Assembly: GCA_006218035.1 (NCBI GenBank)
Contig: VBWC01000001.1
Location: 103,259-167,258, forward strand
Source of the DNA: Gammaproteobacteria bacterium
GTDB lineage: Bacteria; Pseudomonadota; Gammaproteobacteria; VBWC01
Length of the DNA: 64,000 bases
Reading direction: 5' to 3'
Position numbers and translations under genes: made by a program. The notes under the pieces are model-generated. The model was given only the letters and a program-made list of their open reading frames with translations, was not told where the DNA came from and did not search any database. How positions within the stretch are numbered: position 1 is the stretch's first letter; every line of letters starts with the position of its first letter. Shown in pieces: positions 23,672-36,276 of the stretch.

Positions 23672-24676
23672 CTACGTCGCCACCAGCCAATCGCCTGCGT
23701 ATTGTCTGACCAGGTCCGCCATCAGCCGGATATGCGCGTCGCGATCGTTCAGGGCGGGGATATATTGATACCGTATGCCCCCCGCCGCCATGAAGATGTC
23801 GCGGTTCAGCAGCGCGATTTCCTCGAGGGTTTCCAGGCAGTCCGCTGAAAACCCCGGGCAAACCACATCGACCTCACGGATGCCCGAGGCGGGCAGTGCC
23901 CGCAGCGTTTCCAGCGTATACGGCTGCAACCACTGCTCGCGACCGAAACGTGACTGGAAGGTCAGCGTCCATTGATTTTCGCGCAGGCCCAGACGGGCAG
24001 CGATCGCGGCGGCGGTCGCCCGGCATTGATCAAAGTACGGATCTCCCGCACGTCGCGTGCGTTCCGGCATGCCGTGAAACGACATTATCAGCATCTGGCC
24101 GCTGCCATTGACCGTCCGGCTTTCGCGGATACTCTCGGCGACCGCCTCGATGTATGCCGGTGCATCAAAATAGTGTTCGACTACGCGCAGCTCGGGCCTC
24201 GCCGGCCAGCAATTCACTGCGGCTGTCACGGCATCCAGGGTCGACGCCGTCGTCGCCCCGGAATACTGCGGATACAACGGCAGTAACAACAAGCGCCCGA
24301 CGCCCTGGCGGCGCAGCTCTTCCAGCGCCGATGGCAGCGACGGATGCCCATAACGCATACCCAGGGCAGCGATCACCCTATCGCCATGCTCTCGTTCCAG
24401 CGTTTCGCGTAAACGCAGCACCTGCTGCCGCGAGATCGCCGTCAGCGGCGAGCCTTCCGGCGTCCAGATCTTCTGATAGTTGGCGGCCGATTTGCGCGGC
24501 CGGGTACGCAGCACAATGCCGTGCAGAATCAGCCACCACAGCGGCCGCGGTATCTGCACCACCCGGGGATCCCAGAGAAACTCGGCGAGATACCGCCGGA
24601 CGGCCTCTTCGCTCGGCGCATCGGGCGATCCCAGATTCGACACCACCACGCCCATTCTGTATTTACTCGAAGCCAT
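23672..24676 (-). CDS. hemH: Ferrochelatase
   Basis: MGVVVSNLGSPDAPSEEAVRRYLAEFLWDPRVV, LLPLYPQYSGATTAS, SFHGMPERTRRAGDPY, VDVVCPGFSADCLETLEEI. Confidence 0.95.
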   Translation of the reverse strand: MASSKYRMGVVVSNLGSPDAPSEEAVRRYLAEFLWDPRVVQIPRPLWWLILHGIVLRTRPRKSAANYQKIWTPEGSPLTAISRQQVLRLRETLEREHGDRVIAALGMRYGHPSLPSALEELRRQGVGRLLLLPLYPQYSGATTASTLDAVTAAVNCWPARPELRVVEHYFDAPAYIEAVAESIRESRTVNGSGQMLIMSFHGMPERTRRAGDPYFDQCRATAAAIAARLGLRENQWTLTFQSRFGREQWLQPYTLETLRALPASGIREVDVVCPGFSADCLETLEEIALLNRDIFMAAGGIRYQYIPALNDRDAHIRLMADLVRQYAGDWLVAT

Positions 24677-25009
24677 GCTGCTCCCGCTCTCAAAACCCCG
24701 CCGTGCACAGGGTGTGCAAGTATAGCCTCTCCCTCGTAAAAACATGAAGTTAACGGCTTGCCCTAAATTTTTCCGTCAAAGCGACGATATCGACAGAACG
24801 TACCGGTTAACGGACCGGTCGCGGCAGCGGCACCACCGGCCCACGGATGTCTGAAAGATCAAGGCACGACATCGCGTCAACCAGTGAATTGCTTGGCAGC
24901 TGCCCAGGATCGCGACTGACTCGCTCGATATTTCGAGCGCACAGTCGCCCCGCCACGGATGGCGACAAGAACAAGGGGCTCAGGGGTTAATTTTTACGAG
25001 GGTACCAGC

Positions 25010-27484
25010 ATGAAGAAAAGTCTTATTGCGTTAACCGTCACCGGTCTGACATTGGCCGGTTGCGGCGGCGGGAGCAGCAGTTCGGCGGTAAGCAGCGGCT
25101 CCGTCACAGGATTACAGATGCCCTCCAGCATGAGCGTCGTCAGCGCTCAGGATAGCCAGAGCACCGCCGTGGTCATCGCGTCAACGTTCGCCTCTGGCGC
25201 GCTGTTCGACGCCGCGGGCACCGAATACACCACCGACCCGGTACGCGCATGGGTATGGGACGCATCGCTGGAGCCAATGCAACAGGTCAACGAGATTCTA
25301 TGCTACATGGACCAGACCGGCGCCTCCGACATGGTGAATCTGGGCGCCTATACCGCTTTGATCGACGAAGAGAAATGCAAGCAGGGCCAGAACACCTCGT
25401 CAGACACCGGCCAATCGAGCGGCCAGTCGACCAAACTGCAGTTATGGACGATAGAGTCGACCCGCGCCAGCAACAGCGCGCCACAGCTCGTCAAACTGTG
25501 GGTGCCGCCAACCAACAGCGAGGGTGACACGCAGAATGTCCTGGTCGAGGTCACCGCCTATGAAGGCGTCAGCGCGAGCAAACCGTTTGGCAGCTTCAAG
25601 ATGACATTCAAGGGCGTGGATCAAATCACCAGCGACCAGACCATGCTTGGCAGCCTGTTTACCGTCGATGCCAATACCGATCCGGCCAATGCCAACGCGA
25701 ACGGCGACCCGCAGTTCAAGCTGATCATGTCAGGCACGGAAAGTGGCGGAGGCGGAGGCGGAGGCACCTTCCAGAACGCAACGAACGTCGTGTTTGACGA
25801 TGCCAGCGGCACGGCAGGGCAGGCCCGTACCAAGTCAGGATTCACGCCGACCGGCCAGTCGTTCTCGATGGGGTCAGACTTCGCGGTTGCATTCAACGCC
25901 ACGCATTTCCTGCGCCACGGCGAAGCGACGGATCAGAACGGCAATCCGCTGGGGGCCACCGACGTCTGTACCGACCGTAACGACTTCAACAGCACGGTAT
26001 GGCGCTACAACGTATATCACTCGGACAATGCAACGGCGGGCAAGACGCCGGGCAACCGCGTCGCGATTAATTCCGGCTTCCCGGTAACGGCCGGCGGCGA
26101 ACACGGCTGGATAGGTTACTGGGGACTGTGGTTCCCGGGTGACGTCGATATCAGCACCTTGACCACCGTGACGCGTGAGACGTTCGGGTCCAATGTACAG
26201 ACCGTCTACGACCTGGTCCAGGCACCCGGTAAACTCATCAAGAGCACCAAGGACACGATGCTGCTGACGGAAATCGACGGCACAACGTTCAATTACTGGG
26301 ACAACAATACCGGCACCGATTATGTCGTCGAGTACTCAGTGGACAACACACTGGCCGACGGCACCGTTGTCGCGGGCGCGGGCTTCTGGAAAACCGGCCG
26401 CATCGTCCGTACCCAGAACGGCCAGACGGTTTCGACCGACCTCGATAACAACCCCGCAACGGGCAACCCCGCACCGGACGATGCGCCGATTGATGCTACA
26501 CCGGCGAGCGGCCAGTTCCTCGGCATGTGGTCACAGGCCCTTGGCGGTCAAATGAGCTATGTCGGCGGCGCCGCTTCCATCACGTTCTTCGCCCAGGAGT
26601 TCATCAACACCAACACCGCGATAACCGAGATGTTCAACGTTACGAACGATCCGGACCAGGACGGTATTGTCGAACTCAAGTGCTACCAGAGATGCCTGAA
26701 GGGCAATATCAGCCAGGCGGATCTGGATGATGTGACGCCCCCGCTGGCCACCTATCTGGCCGACTCGAACGATCCGAACGTGCCGGCGCAGGTCTACAAG
26801 TTCAAGAAGGCCGATCTGACGCTGTACATGAACGACGGTACAACACCGGTGAAGCTGGCAACCGGCGTCACACCGCAGGCAGGCAGCCCGAACCAGTGGG
26901 GCATTAACAGCGACGCGATGGTGCTGGCCAGCGCGTCTGTAGCCAATGTCTGGGAGACCTGGCAGGCCAATACGTCATACCGTTGGGAAACCGGCGATAA
27001 CAGCTGGAACAAGACCTTCGCGGTAAAGGAACAGGGCACCACCACGTTTGTCCAGTTCGACAAACCGATACAGATCAAGCTGACGTTCGATGCCACCAAG
27101 GATGCCAACGCCGGCGGCAATTTCGCGGGTACCGCGAACTACAACCGGACCTTCGTGCTCGACTATAGCGGCGACGGCAACCTGTTTGGCATTCCGTGGC
27201 TGGAACCAGCTCCCGGACAGGAAGCCAACTTCCGGTGGAGTCCGGCGTTCACGCTGGCCGATGGCAGCGTGATGGGTAGCTCTAACGAGTACGTCGTCAA
27301 GGCGATCGAAAAGGAACAGCAGATGCGCGACGTCAATGTGAGCAACTGCTCGACCCTGACGGTTCCGACCAGCACGCAACTGCCGCTGCCGACCACGGCG
27401 GAAATCGGCACGGTCAGTATCACGATGGCCGACAAGCCGACCGTTACCGACGCGCCGGCGGTCATCGAAGGCGAATTACAGTAA
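25010..27484 (+). CDS. Large secreted lipoprotein of unknown function (824 aa)
   Basis: MKKSLIALTVTGLTLAGCGGGSSSS signal with lipobox LAGC; Gly-rich linker GGGGGG; extracellular-type composition; own terminator downstream. Confidence 0.75.
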   Translation: MKKSLIALTVTGLTLAGCGGGSSSSAVSSGSVTGLQMPSSMSVVSAQDSQSTAVVIASTFASGALFDAAGTEYTTDPVRAWVWDASLEPMQQVNEILCYMDQTGASDMVNLGAYTALIDEEKCKQGQNTSSDTGQSSGQSTKLQLWTIESTRASNSAPQLVKLWVPPTNSEGDTQNVLVEVTAYEGVSASKPFGSFKMTFKGVDQITSDQTMLGSLFTVDANTDPANANANGDPQFKLIMSGTESGGGGGGGTFQNATNVVFDDASGTAGQARTKSGFTPTGQSFSMGSDFAVAFNATHFLRHGEATDQNGNPLGATDVCTDRNDFNSTVWRYNVYHSDNATAGKTPGNRVAINSGFPVTAGGEHGWIGYWGLWFPGDVDISTLTTVTRETFGSNVQTVYDLVQAPGKLIKSTKDTMLLTEIDGTTFNYWDNNTGTDYVVEYSVDNTLADGTVVAGAGFWKTGRIVRTQNGQTVSTDLDNNPATGNPAPDDAPIDATPASGQFLGMWSQALGGQMSYVGGAASITFFAQEFINTNTAITEMFNVTNDPDQDGIVELKCYQRCLKGNISQADLDDVTPPLATYLADSNDPNVPAQVYKFKKADLTLYMNDGTTPVKLATGVTPQAGSPNQWGINSDAMVLASASVANVWETWQANTSYRWETGDNSWNKTFAVKEQGTTTFVQFDKPIQIKLTFDATKDANAGGNFAGTANYNRTFVLDYSGDGNLFGIPWLEPAPGQEANFRWSPAFTLADGSVMGSSNEYVVKAIEKEQQMRDVNVSNCSTLTVPTSTQLPLPTTAEIGTVSITMADKPTVTDAPAVIEGELQ

Positions 27485-27507
27485 CCGTCATCGTTACTGG
27501 TACTGCC

Positions 27508-27543
27508 GAAGCCCCGCCCCTTGTGGTCGGGGCTTCTTCTTTT
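27508..27543 (+). terminator. Rho-independent terminator after the lipoprotein gene
   Basis: gaagccccg (27508-27516) pairs perfectly with cggggcttc (27528-27536), followed by ttcttttt-like tract. Confidence 0.85.
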
Positions 27544-27581
27544 ACGAGCCGGGAATTTGGTACGGTATCACCTGATCAGTT

Positions 27582-27698
27582 GTTGTAGCCTGGGCGCAGG
27601 CCCGGAACCCGGGAACTCATGCCGCTATCCCGGATTCCGCTGCAAGACTACGACAAAGAACCCCGGATTACGGCGCTGCGCGCCTTCATCCGGGCTAC
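27582..27698. repeat. Dispersed GTAGCCTGGG...CCCGGA...CCGGGCTAC palindromic repeat, full-length copy
   Basis: gttgtagcctgggcgcaggcccggaacccggga ... tcccggattccgctgc ... ccccggattacggcgctgcgcgccttcatccgggctac. Confidence 0.75.
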
Positions 27699-27727
27699 CG
27701 GCTACATGCTCGTTTAACGCTAGAACA

Positions 27728-27770
27728 GTTGTAGCCTGGGGCCCGCAGGGCCGGAACCCGGGGATTCATG
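27728..27770. repeat. Partial second copy of the GTAGCCTGGG repeat
   Basis: gttgtagcctggggcccgcagggccggaacccggggattcatg. Confidence 0.7.
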
Positions 27771-27810
27771 CTACGCGACTGTTAACACGGCAGATCGTGC
27801 CAATGCATGG

Positions 27811-28257
27811 TTACGTCGAGCGGCACAATAACGGCGGCGGGTGCCCTGTCGCGCGGAAAAACAGGAAATCGCGCAGAATCAGCGCGTGATCAAAAGCCAG
27901 CGGGCCGGGCAGCGATTCGAGCGAAAAAACACCCACGTTACACGCATCGTCCCGCGCCTCCGGAACGCCGGACGCGCGCGCCACATACACGGCACTAACG
28001 GTATGACCGCGCGCGTCGCGCCGCGGGTCGGAATAGCAGCCCAGCAACGCCTGCAGGCGGACGTCGAGACTGGTCTCTTCACGCGCCTCACGCAGCGCTG
28101 CCTGTTCCAGAGTCTCCCCGATGTCGACGAATCCGCCGGGCAACGCCCAACCATAAGGCGGATTACGCCTCTCGATCAGCACGATTGGCAGACCAGGCCG
28201 GTCATCCATTTCGATGATGATGTCTGCCGCCAGCAATGGTGTCACCGGCTTTTCCAT
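27811..28257 (-). CDS. NUDIX hydrolase
   Basis: Nudix box GGFVDIGETLEQAALREAREETSL. Start trimmed to MEKPVTPLLAADIIIEM (upstream part of the track ORF lies in repeat DNA). Confidence 0.88.
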   Translation of the reverse strand: MEKPVTPLLAADIIIEMDDRPGLPIVLIERRNPPYGWALPGGFVDIGETLEQAALREAREETSLDVRLQALLGCYSDPRRDARGHTVSAVYVARASGVPEARDDACNVGVFSLESLPGPLAFDHALILRDFLFFRATGHPPPLLCRST

Positions 28258-28275
28258 GACGCTACCCGGTCCCTG

Positions 28276-28433
28276 ACAGTCTGTTGAAATACGCACTGCA
28301 CCATTTCCGTTCGTGCTTCGACAAGCTCGGCACGAACAGACTATCAAGCGGCTAGCCGTTCGCCCTGAGCCTGTCGAAGGGCGCCAGTCGAAAGACAAAC
28401 AGCGTTCGACGGACGTTTTCCAACAAACTGCTA
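28276..28433. repeat. Composite repeat element with imperfect terminal inverted repeats and TTCGACA/CTTCGACAGGCTCAGG-type core
   Basis: cagtctgttgaaatacg at the left and gttttccaacaaactgcta at the right (inverted, imperfect); core ccgttcgtgcttcgacaagctcggcacgaac and ccgttcgccctgagcctgtcgaagggc. Confidence 0.6.
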
Positions 28434-30338
28434 ACGCGGCAGGATGATCCGCCGTTCGTCGCCGCTCAGCGTCAACAGCAGGTCGTTCAAACGGGCCACG
28501 AACGCCGCCGGATCATCGAGCTGCCCGCCTTCGCCGAGCAGCGCCTGATCGAACAGGATATGCGCCCAATCCGAGAAGCGCCGCTCGTCAGAGACATCCT
28601 TCAGTTTGCGCACCAACGGATGCTGCGGATTCACCTCCATGATCGGCTGGACATGATGCACGTCCTGACCGACGGTGCGGAGTATCCGCTCGAAATTCGT
28701 CCCCATCTCGTGCTCATCGACAACGAGACAGGTCGGTGACTTCGTTAACCGATGCGAGACGCGCACGTCCTTGACGCGCTGTGCAAGCGCCACTTTCAGC
28801 CGCGCCACGACGTCGGTCACCTCCGCCGCCGCCTGCTGCTGCGCGTCCTTCTCGGCCTGATCCGCGACATCGCCGAGGTCAAGATCGCCCTTCGCCACCG
28901 ACACCAGCGGCTTGCCGTCAAACTCGTTCAGATGCGTGATCAGCCATTCGTCGATACGGTCAGCGAGCAACAGAACCTCGACGCCTTTCTTGCGGAAAAT
29001 CTCCAGATGCGGGCTGTTCTTTGCCGCTGCAAAGCTCTCCGCGGTGACATAATAGATCTTGTCCTGCCCGTCTTTCATACGGGCGACGTAGTCGGCGAGC
29101 GCAACGTCCTGCGTGTCCGTATCGCTATGGGTCGACGCGAACCGCAACAGGCCGGCGATGCGCTCGCGATTGGCCGTATCCTCGATCGGCCCCTCCTTCA
29201 GCGCCCGGCCGAACTGTTGCCAGAATCCCGCGTACTTGTCCTTGTCGTTACGTGCGATATCCTCGATCAACCCCAGCACCTTCTTTACCGACGCCGCGCG
29301 CATCGTGTCGACCGCCTTGTTACGCTGCAAAATCTCCCGCGACACGTTCAACGGCAGATCGTCCGAGTCGATCACACCACGCACGAAACGCAGATAGTTC
29401 GGCATCAAATGCTCGGCATCGTCCATGATGAAAACGCGGCGCACGTAGAGCTTGATGCCGTGCTGGCGTTCACGATCCCACAGATCGAACGACGCATGCT
29501 TCGGCAGATAAAACAGACTGGTATAGGACTGCCTGCCCTCGACCTTGGAATGCACCCAGGCGAGCGGCTCATCGAAATCGTGGGCGACGTGTTTGTAGAA
29601 CTCGTGATATTCGCTGTCCTGGATATCCGCCTTGGGGCGCGTCCATAGCGCATTCGCGCGATTGACGGTGTCCTCGCCGGTGCCATCCGCCTTGTTCATG
29701 CGGATCGGCAACGAGATATGGTCGGAGTATTTGCGTATCACGTGTTGCAAACGCGATGCATCCAGAAAATCGTCTTCGTCCACACGCAGGTGCAGCGTCA
29801 CGTCGGTGCCGCGCAACGGCTTCTCGATTGTTTCGAGGGTATACGTGCCATCGCCCGTCGACTCCCAGCGCACTCCGTGTTCGGCGCCGAGTCCGCTACG
29901 GCGTGTCTCGACCGTCACGCGGCCGGCGACGATAAACGACGAGTAAAAACCGACGCCGAACTGGCCGATGAGCTGACGATCCTTCGCCTGATCCCCGGTC
30001 AGCGACGAGAGAAACTGCCGCGTACCCGATTTCGCGATCGTGCCGATGTTCTCGATCACTTCGTTGCGATTCATACCGACGCCGTTGTCCGACACCGTGA
30101 TCGTCCGCGCCTCCTTGTCGAACGCGACCCGTATGCGCAGGTCGCTGTCGCCCTCGAACAACGCATCGTCGGCCAGCGCCTCAAAACGCAACTTGTCGCA
30201 CGCGTCGGAACCGTTGGAAATCAGCTCGCGTAAAAATATTTCCTTGTTGGAGTACAGGGAATGAATCATCAGATCCAGCAGTTGCCGGACCTCGGCCTGG
30301 AACTCCAGTGTTTCTGTGTGCGCTGCTACCTTGGTCAT
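28431..30338 (-). CDS. htpG: Chaperone protein HtpG (Hsp90)
   Basis: [61 protein letters not shown]. True start [13 protein letters not shown] at 30338; the track ORF to 31391 is an over-extension. Confidence 0.97.
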   Translation of the reverse strand: MTKVAAHTETLEFQAEVRQLLDLMIHSLYSNKEIFLRELISNGSDACDKLRFEALADDALFEGDSDLRIRVAFDKEARTITVSDNGVGMNRNEVIENIGTIAKSGTRQFLSSLTGDQAKDRQLIGQFGVGFYSSFIVAGRVTVETRRSGLGAEHGVRWESTGDGTYTLETIEKPLRGTDVTLHLRVDEDDFLDASRLQHVIRKYSDHISLPIRMNKADGTGEDTVNRANALWTRPKADIQDSEYHEFYKHVAHDFDEPLAWVHSKVEGRQSYTSLFYLPKHASFDLWDRERQHGIKLYVRRVFIMDDAEHLMPNYLRFVRGVIDSDDLPLNVSREILQRNKAVDTMRAASVKKVLGLIEDIARNDKDKYAGFWQQFGRALKEGPIEDTANRERIAGLLRFASTHSDTDTQDVALADYVARMKDGQDKIYYVTAESFAAAKNSPHLEIFRKKGVEVLLLADRIDEWLITHLNEFDGKPLVSVAKGDLDLGDVADQAEKDAQQQAAAEVTDVVARLKVALAQRVKDVRVSHRLTKSPTCLVVDEHEMGTNFERILRTVGQDVHHVQPIMEVNPQHPLVRKLKDVSDERRFSDWAHILFDQALLGEGGQLDDPAAFVARLNDLLLTLSGDERRIILPR

Positions 30339-30629
30339 ACCTGCCAGTTCTCCCGCCTGTTTCCGGAAATCGAATCCGGAAATTATAACCGGGATGGTAA
30401 TTTTCGATAAGCCGGCTGGTGTATTCGGGCAGAATGCCCCGATTGATACCGGGCTTCCGACAGCGGTACACCCGGTAACGTCACGGTTCGATCGCGAAAG
30501 TGCCTGGAAAACAGGGAAAAACAAAATGACCGGTTTCAGGTGGCGTTTCGGGAAAATTTCGCCGAAGGATTTTAAAGCGTTTCCGGCCGCTGCCGCGCTC
30601 GATTTCGGCGCGTAATTGTGCTTGAATGA

Positions 30630-32276
<1,647 letters not shown>

Positions 32277-32347
32277 CGCCGCTCGTGCCTACCCGGTCAC
32301 CGCAGCGCCCGTCGCCGCTGCATGAACCCGCACCAACAGGAACCACG

Positions 32348-34771
32348 ATGACAGACACCCGCTATATCCGCCGTTTTGCCGAGCTTGGTAACCAGGACGT
32401 CGCGCTGGTCGGCGGCAAGAACGCGTCGCTCGGCGAGATGTATTGCACGCTGTCGCCTCATGGCGTGCGCGTTCCGAACGGCTTCGCGACCACGGCGACG
32501 GCCTATTACGACTTCCTCGATCACAACGCGCTGCGCGACCGGATCGAACAGGCACTCGCATCGCTTGACGTCGACGATGTGACGGCACTCGCCGCCACCG
32601 GCGCGCGCATTCGGGAATGGATCTCGCACGCCGAACTGCCTGAGCGTCTCGCCACGGAGATCGCCGCCGCCTACGAGGAACTCGCCGCCGAGTACGGCGC
32701 GAATCCCGATGTCGCCGTGCGCAGCTCGGCTACTGCGGAAGACCTGCCGACCGCGTCGTTCGCCGGCCAGCAGGAAACCTATCTGAATATCCGCAGCGCC
32801 AAACACCTGCTGGCGACCTGCCGTCAGGTGTATGCGTCGCTGTTCACCAACCGGGCGATCGCCTACCGCGTGCACCAGGGCTTTCGCCATATGGACGTCG
32901 CGTTATCCATCGGCGTGCAGAAAATGGTGCGCTCGGATCTAGGCGCCGCCGGCGTGATGTTCACCATCGACACCGAAACCGGATTTGCCGATGTGGTGCT
33001 GATCACCGCCGCCTATGGCCTGGGCGAGAACGTCGTACAGGGCACGGTCAATCCCGACGAGTTCTACGTGTTCAAGCCGACGCTGGCCGCCGGTTTCCGG
33101 CCGATCATCCAGCGCCAGCTCGGCGAAAAGGCCATCAAGATGATCTACACGCACGATCCGCTGGCCGGCGTGTCGACGCGCAACGTCGCGGTGCGCCGCG
33201 AGGAACGTAACCGCTTCGCACTGACCGACGACGAGGTACTGGAGCTTGCGCGCTACGCCGTCACGATCGAACAGCATTACTCGCGACTGGCCGGTCGGGC
33301 GACGCCGATGGACATCGAATGGGCCCGGGACGGCCAGACCGGCGAGCTGTTTATCGTGCAGGCCCGGCCGGAGACGGTGAAATCGCAGGCGGATAGCCGT
33401 TTCCAGGAGATCCACACGCTGCACGCACGCGGCCCCGTGCTGACGCGGGGTAAAAGCGTCGGCCAGAAGATCGGCGCCGGCCCGGCGCGCGTGATCCTCG
33501 AGGCGGCGCAAATGACCGATCTTCAGCCCGGCGAGGTGCTGGTCACCGACATCACCGACCCGGACTGGGAACCGGTGATGAAGATCGCCGCGGCCATCGT
33601 CACCAACCGCGGCGGGCGCACCTGCCATGCCGCCATCGTTGCGCGTGAACTCGGCATACCGGCGATCGTCGGCTGCGGTGACGCCACTGAAGTGATTGCA
33701 ACGGGCCAGGACGTCACCGTGTCGTGCGCGGAGGGCGATGTCGGTTACATCTACGAAGGCATACAGGCGTACACCACAGAAACGCTCGATATCGCCGACC
33801 TGCCGCGCCCGCGCACCGACATCATGGTCAACCTCGGCAACCCCGGCCAGGCATTCGAAACGGCGCGCCTGCCCTGCGACGGCGTCGGACTGGCACGGCT
33901 GGAATTCATCATCAACGACACCATCCGCGTACATCCGCGCGCCATTCTGGAGTACGACTCGCTGGACCGGGAAACACGCCGCTCGATCGACCGCCTCTGT
34001 GCCGGCTATCCGGATCGACGCCGTTTTTATGTCGACCGGCTGGCCGAAGGGATCGGCATGATCGCCGCCGCGTTCTATCCAAAACCGGTGATCGTGCGCA
34101 CCAGCGATTTCAAGTCGAATGAATACGCCGCATTGATCGGCGGCGCCACGTTCGAGCCGCACGAGGAAAACCCGATGATCGGCCTGCGCGGCGCCGCGCG
34201 TTATTTTTCAAAACAGTTCGCCGAGTGCTTTGCGATGGAATGCGAGGCGCTGCGCCAGGTGCGTGAAACCATGGGACTGGACAACGTCATCGTCCTGATC
34301 CCGTTCGTGCGCAGCGTTGCCGAGGCGCGTGCAGTGCTGGACCTGATGGCGCAACACGGACTCGAGCGCGGGCGGAACGGACTGAAGATCTACATGATGT
34401 GCGAGATACCATCGAACGCGCTGCTCGCGGGGCAGTTTCTCGAACTGTTCGACGGCTACTCGATCGGCTCCAACGATCTCACCCAGCTGACGCTGGGCGT
34501 CGATCGCGATTCTAACCTGGTGACCGGCCATGACGAGCGCGACGCCGCGGTGATGCTGCTGATGGAGGTCGCGATCGAGGCGTGCCGCGAGCGGGACAAG
34601 TACATCGGTATCTGCGGACAGGCACCGTCCGATTTCCCCGAAATCACGGAACGACTGGTGCGGCTCGGCATCAGCTCGATCTCGCTGAACCCGGACAGCG
34701 TGATCCGCATGACGACGCTGGCGGCGGAAGTGGAACGCGATCTCGCCCAACCGTCCGCCAGGGCCGGTTAG
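32348..34771 (+). CDS. ppsA: Phosphoenolpyruvate synthase
   Basis: [85 protein letters not shown]. Confidence 0.96.
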   Translation: MTDTRYIRRFAELGNQDVALVGGKNASLGEMYCTLSPHGVRVPNGFATTATAYYDFLDHNALRDRIEQALASLDVDDVTALAATGARIREWISHAELPERLATEIAAAYEELAAEYGANPDVAVRSSATAEDLPTASFAGQQETYLNIRSAKHLLATCRQVYASLFTNRAIAYRVHQGFRHMDVALSIGVQKMVRSDLGAAGVMFTIDTETGFADVVLITAAYGLGENVVQGTVNPDEFYVFKPTLAAGFRPIIQRQLGEKAIKMIYTHDPLAGVSTRNVAVRREERNRFALTDDEVLELARYAVTIEQHYSRLAGRATPMDIEWARDGQTGELFIVQARPETVKSQADSRFQEIHTLHARGPVLTRGKSVGQKIGAGPARVILEAAQMTDLQPGEVLVTDITDPDWEPVMKIAAAIVTNRGGRTCHAAIVARELGIPAIVGCGDATEVIATGQDVTVSCAEGDVGYIYEGIQAYTTETLDIADLPRPRTDIMVNLGNPGQAFETARLPCDGVGLARLEFIINDTIRVHPRAILEYDSLDRETRRSIDRLCAGYPDRRRFYVDRLAEGIGMIAAAFYPKPVIVRTSDFKSNEYAALIGGATFEPHEENPMIGLRGAARYFSKQFAECFAMECEALRQVRETMGLDNVIVLIPFVRSVAEARAVLDLMAQHGLERGRNGLKIYMMCEIPSNALLAGQFLELFDGYSIGSNDLTQLTLGVDRDSNLVTGHDERDAAVMLLMEVAIEACRERDKYIGICGQAPSDFPEITERLVRLGISSISLNPDSVIRMTTLAAEVERDLAQPSARAG

Positions 34772-34796
34772 GCAACGCTTAGGGAAGCCCTGATGT

Positions 34797-35003
34797 GTCA
34801 TCATTCCGGGCCCTGCTTTCGCAGGGGCAGGCTGCGCGTAGCGGACGAGCCCATGGATGGGCGAGGTACGAGTCCACGGACGGACGAGGTAGAGTCCTGC
34901 CGGGAGCAAGGACCGAGACCACGTCCGGAACCAGTGGTCGAGACGCGAAATCCAGTGTCTTTAATCCAGCAAATTGCTGGATTCCGGCTTTCGCCGGAAT
35001 GAC
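34797..35003. repeat. Composite intergenic repeat, second copy, with the CGAGCCCATGGATGGGCGAGGTA module duplicated
   Basis: gtcatcattccggg at the left, ctggattccggctttcgccggaatgac (34977-35003) at the right; modules at 34845-34868 and 34869-34891. Confidence 0.75.
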
Positions 35004-35135
35004 ATCAAAAGAATAAATCAGACCTTCCCGAGTATCGCGATCAATCCGTCGTTCCCGTGAACGCGCGGCTGCGGGGATGCAGGAGGCACGAGCCCATGAA
35101 CCGGCGAGTAGCGTCAGGCCGGGGGCGAAGACCCG

Positions 35136-36224
35136 CTAAAACATCAGGAACGCCCAGCTCAAGGTCCATGTATTCACGTCTTTGGTACCGCCGTCCGGAT
35201 TGAACTTTTTATATTCGACAAACATCGCATTGCTTTCATCGAGATCGAAACGTGCGACCGCCACTTCGTGCGTGCCCGCCGTGGTCCCCAGCAGCGTGAA
35301 ATAGGCGTCCGCCGGGTTATCGATGGTCAGATCCTCATGACGGTAGATCACCTTCACGACGTCGGTAATCCGATAACCGAACTGGGCATAGTACGCCGTC
35401 GCCGTGCCGTCAAAACCGGTGCCCAGCTCATCGGTATTGTCGTAATTGTAATACTCGGCAAGAATATCAAACCTGCCCGGCACGTAGCGGAAATCCACCC
35501 CGGTGACCACCTGACCGACCAATTGCTGTGCGGCGGTACCGCAGGCACTGCACGAATCGAACACCGGATTACTCATCGCGAATATCCCGACACTGATGTT
35601 CTGGTCCGGGAATTCCACCAGACCCCGCGCACCCACCAAAAAATTCTCGCCGGGCGCCGACACGTTGTTCACATCGATCTCGCGCGGTACCACTGCCGAC
35701 GTGTCTAGCGACGACGCGTTGCCGAAAAAGAGCTCGTAGCCAAGATCACTATGGCCGAGGTCTACCGTGCCGGTCGCCATCATGCCGATCACATGCATGG
35801 GCAGCGTCGCGCTGGCGCCGTCCTCGAACTCGAGAAACGACGGCCGTGATACCGAGTCCTGCATCAGCACACCATGATGAAAATTCCGGTTCCAGTACCC
35901 CAGCGGCGCATGATAACGACCCGCGCCCAGCGTAAAGGCGTCGTTGAACCGGCGGCTGATATACAACCGCTCCAGGTCGACGACAATCTCGTTGCTGCTG
36001 CCGGTCTCCAGGACATACTCGACAAACACCGAGGTGCTGTCGTTGATCTTCTGCATCGCATACAGATCGAACTGGCCCAGGGCGAAGCTCTCTTCAACGG
36101 CCGTAGCGTTTGAATCGATGAAGCGGATGTCGCCGAATGCGCCGAATTCGACACTGTAAGCCGACGGCCCGGCAGTCCATAGAAACAGGCCAATCACAGC
36201 GGCGGCTATTCTTCGCAGATTCAT
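35136..36224 (-). CDS. Outer-membrane beta-barrel/porin-like protein
   Basis: Signal peptide, alternating beta-strand pattern, aromatic C-terminus (WTLSWAFLMF). Confidence 0.75.
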   Translation of the reverse strand: MNLRRIAAAVIGLFLWTAGPSAYSVEFGAFGDIRFIDSNATAVEESFALGQFDLYAMQKINDSTSVFVEYVLETGSSNEIVVDLERLYISRRFNDAFTLGAGRYHAPLGYWNRNFHHGVLMQDSVSRPSFLEFEDGASATLPMHVIGMMATGTVDLGHSDLGYELFFGNASSLDTSAVVPREIDVNNVSAPGENFLVGARGLVEFPDQNISVGIFAMSNPVFDSCSACGTAAQQLVGQVVTGVDFRYVPGRFDILAEYYNYDNTDELGTGFDGTATAYYAQFGYRITDVVKVIYRHEDLTIDNPADAYFTLLGTTAGTHEVAVARFDLDESNAMFVEYKKFNPDGGTKDVNTWTLSWAFLMF

Positions 36225-36276
36225 TCCTGATTCCTCCCTCCGTGTGAATTCTGACAGGCTTCCGCGTCAGGCTACG

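Noticed and set aside
32939-34162. 407-aa minus-strand ORF
   Set aside because: Antisense shadow of ppsA typical of high-GC DNA.
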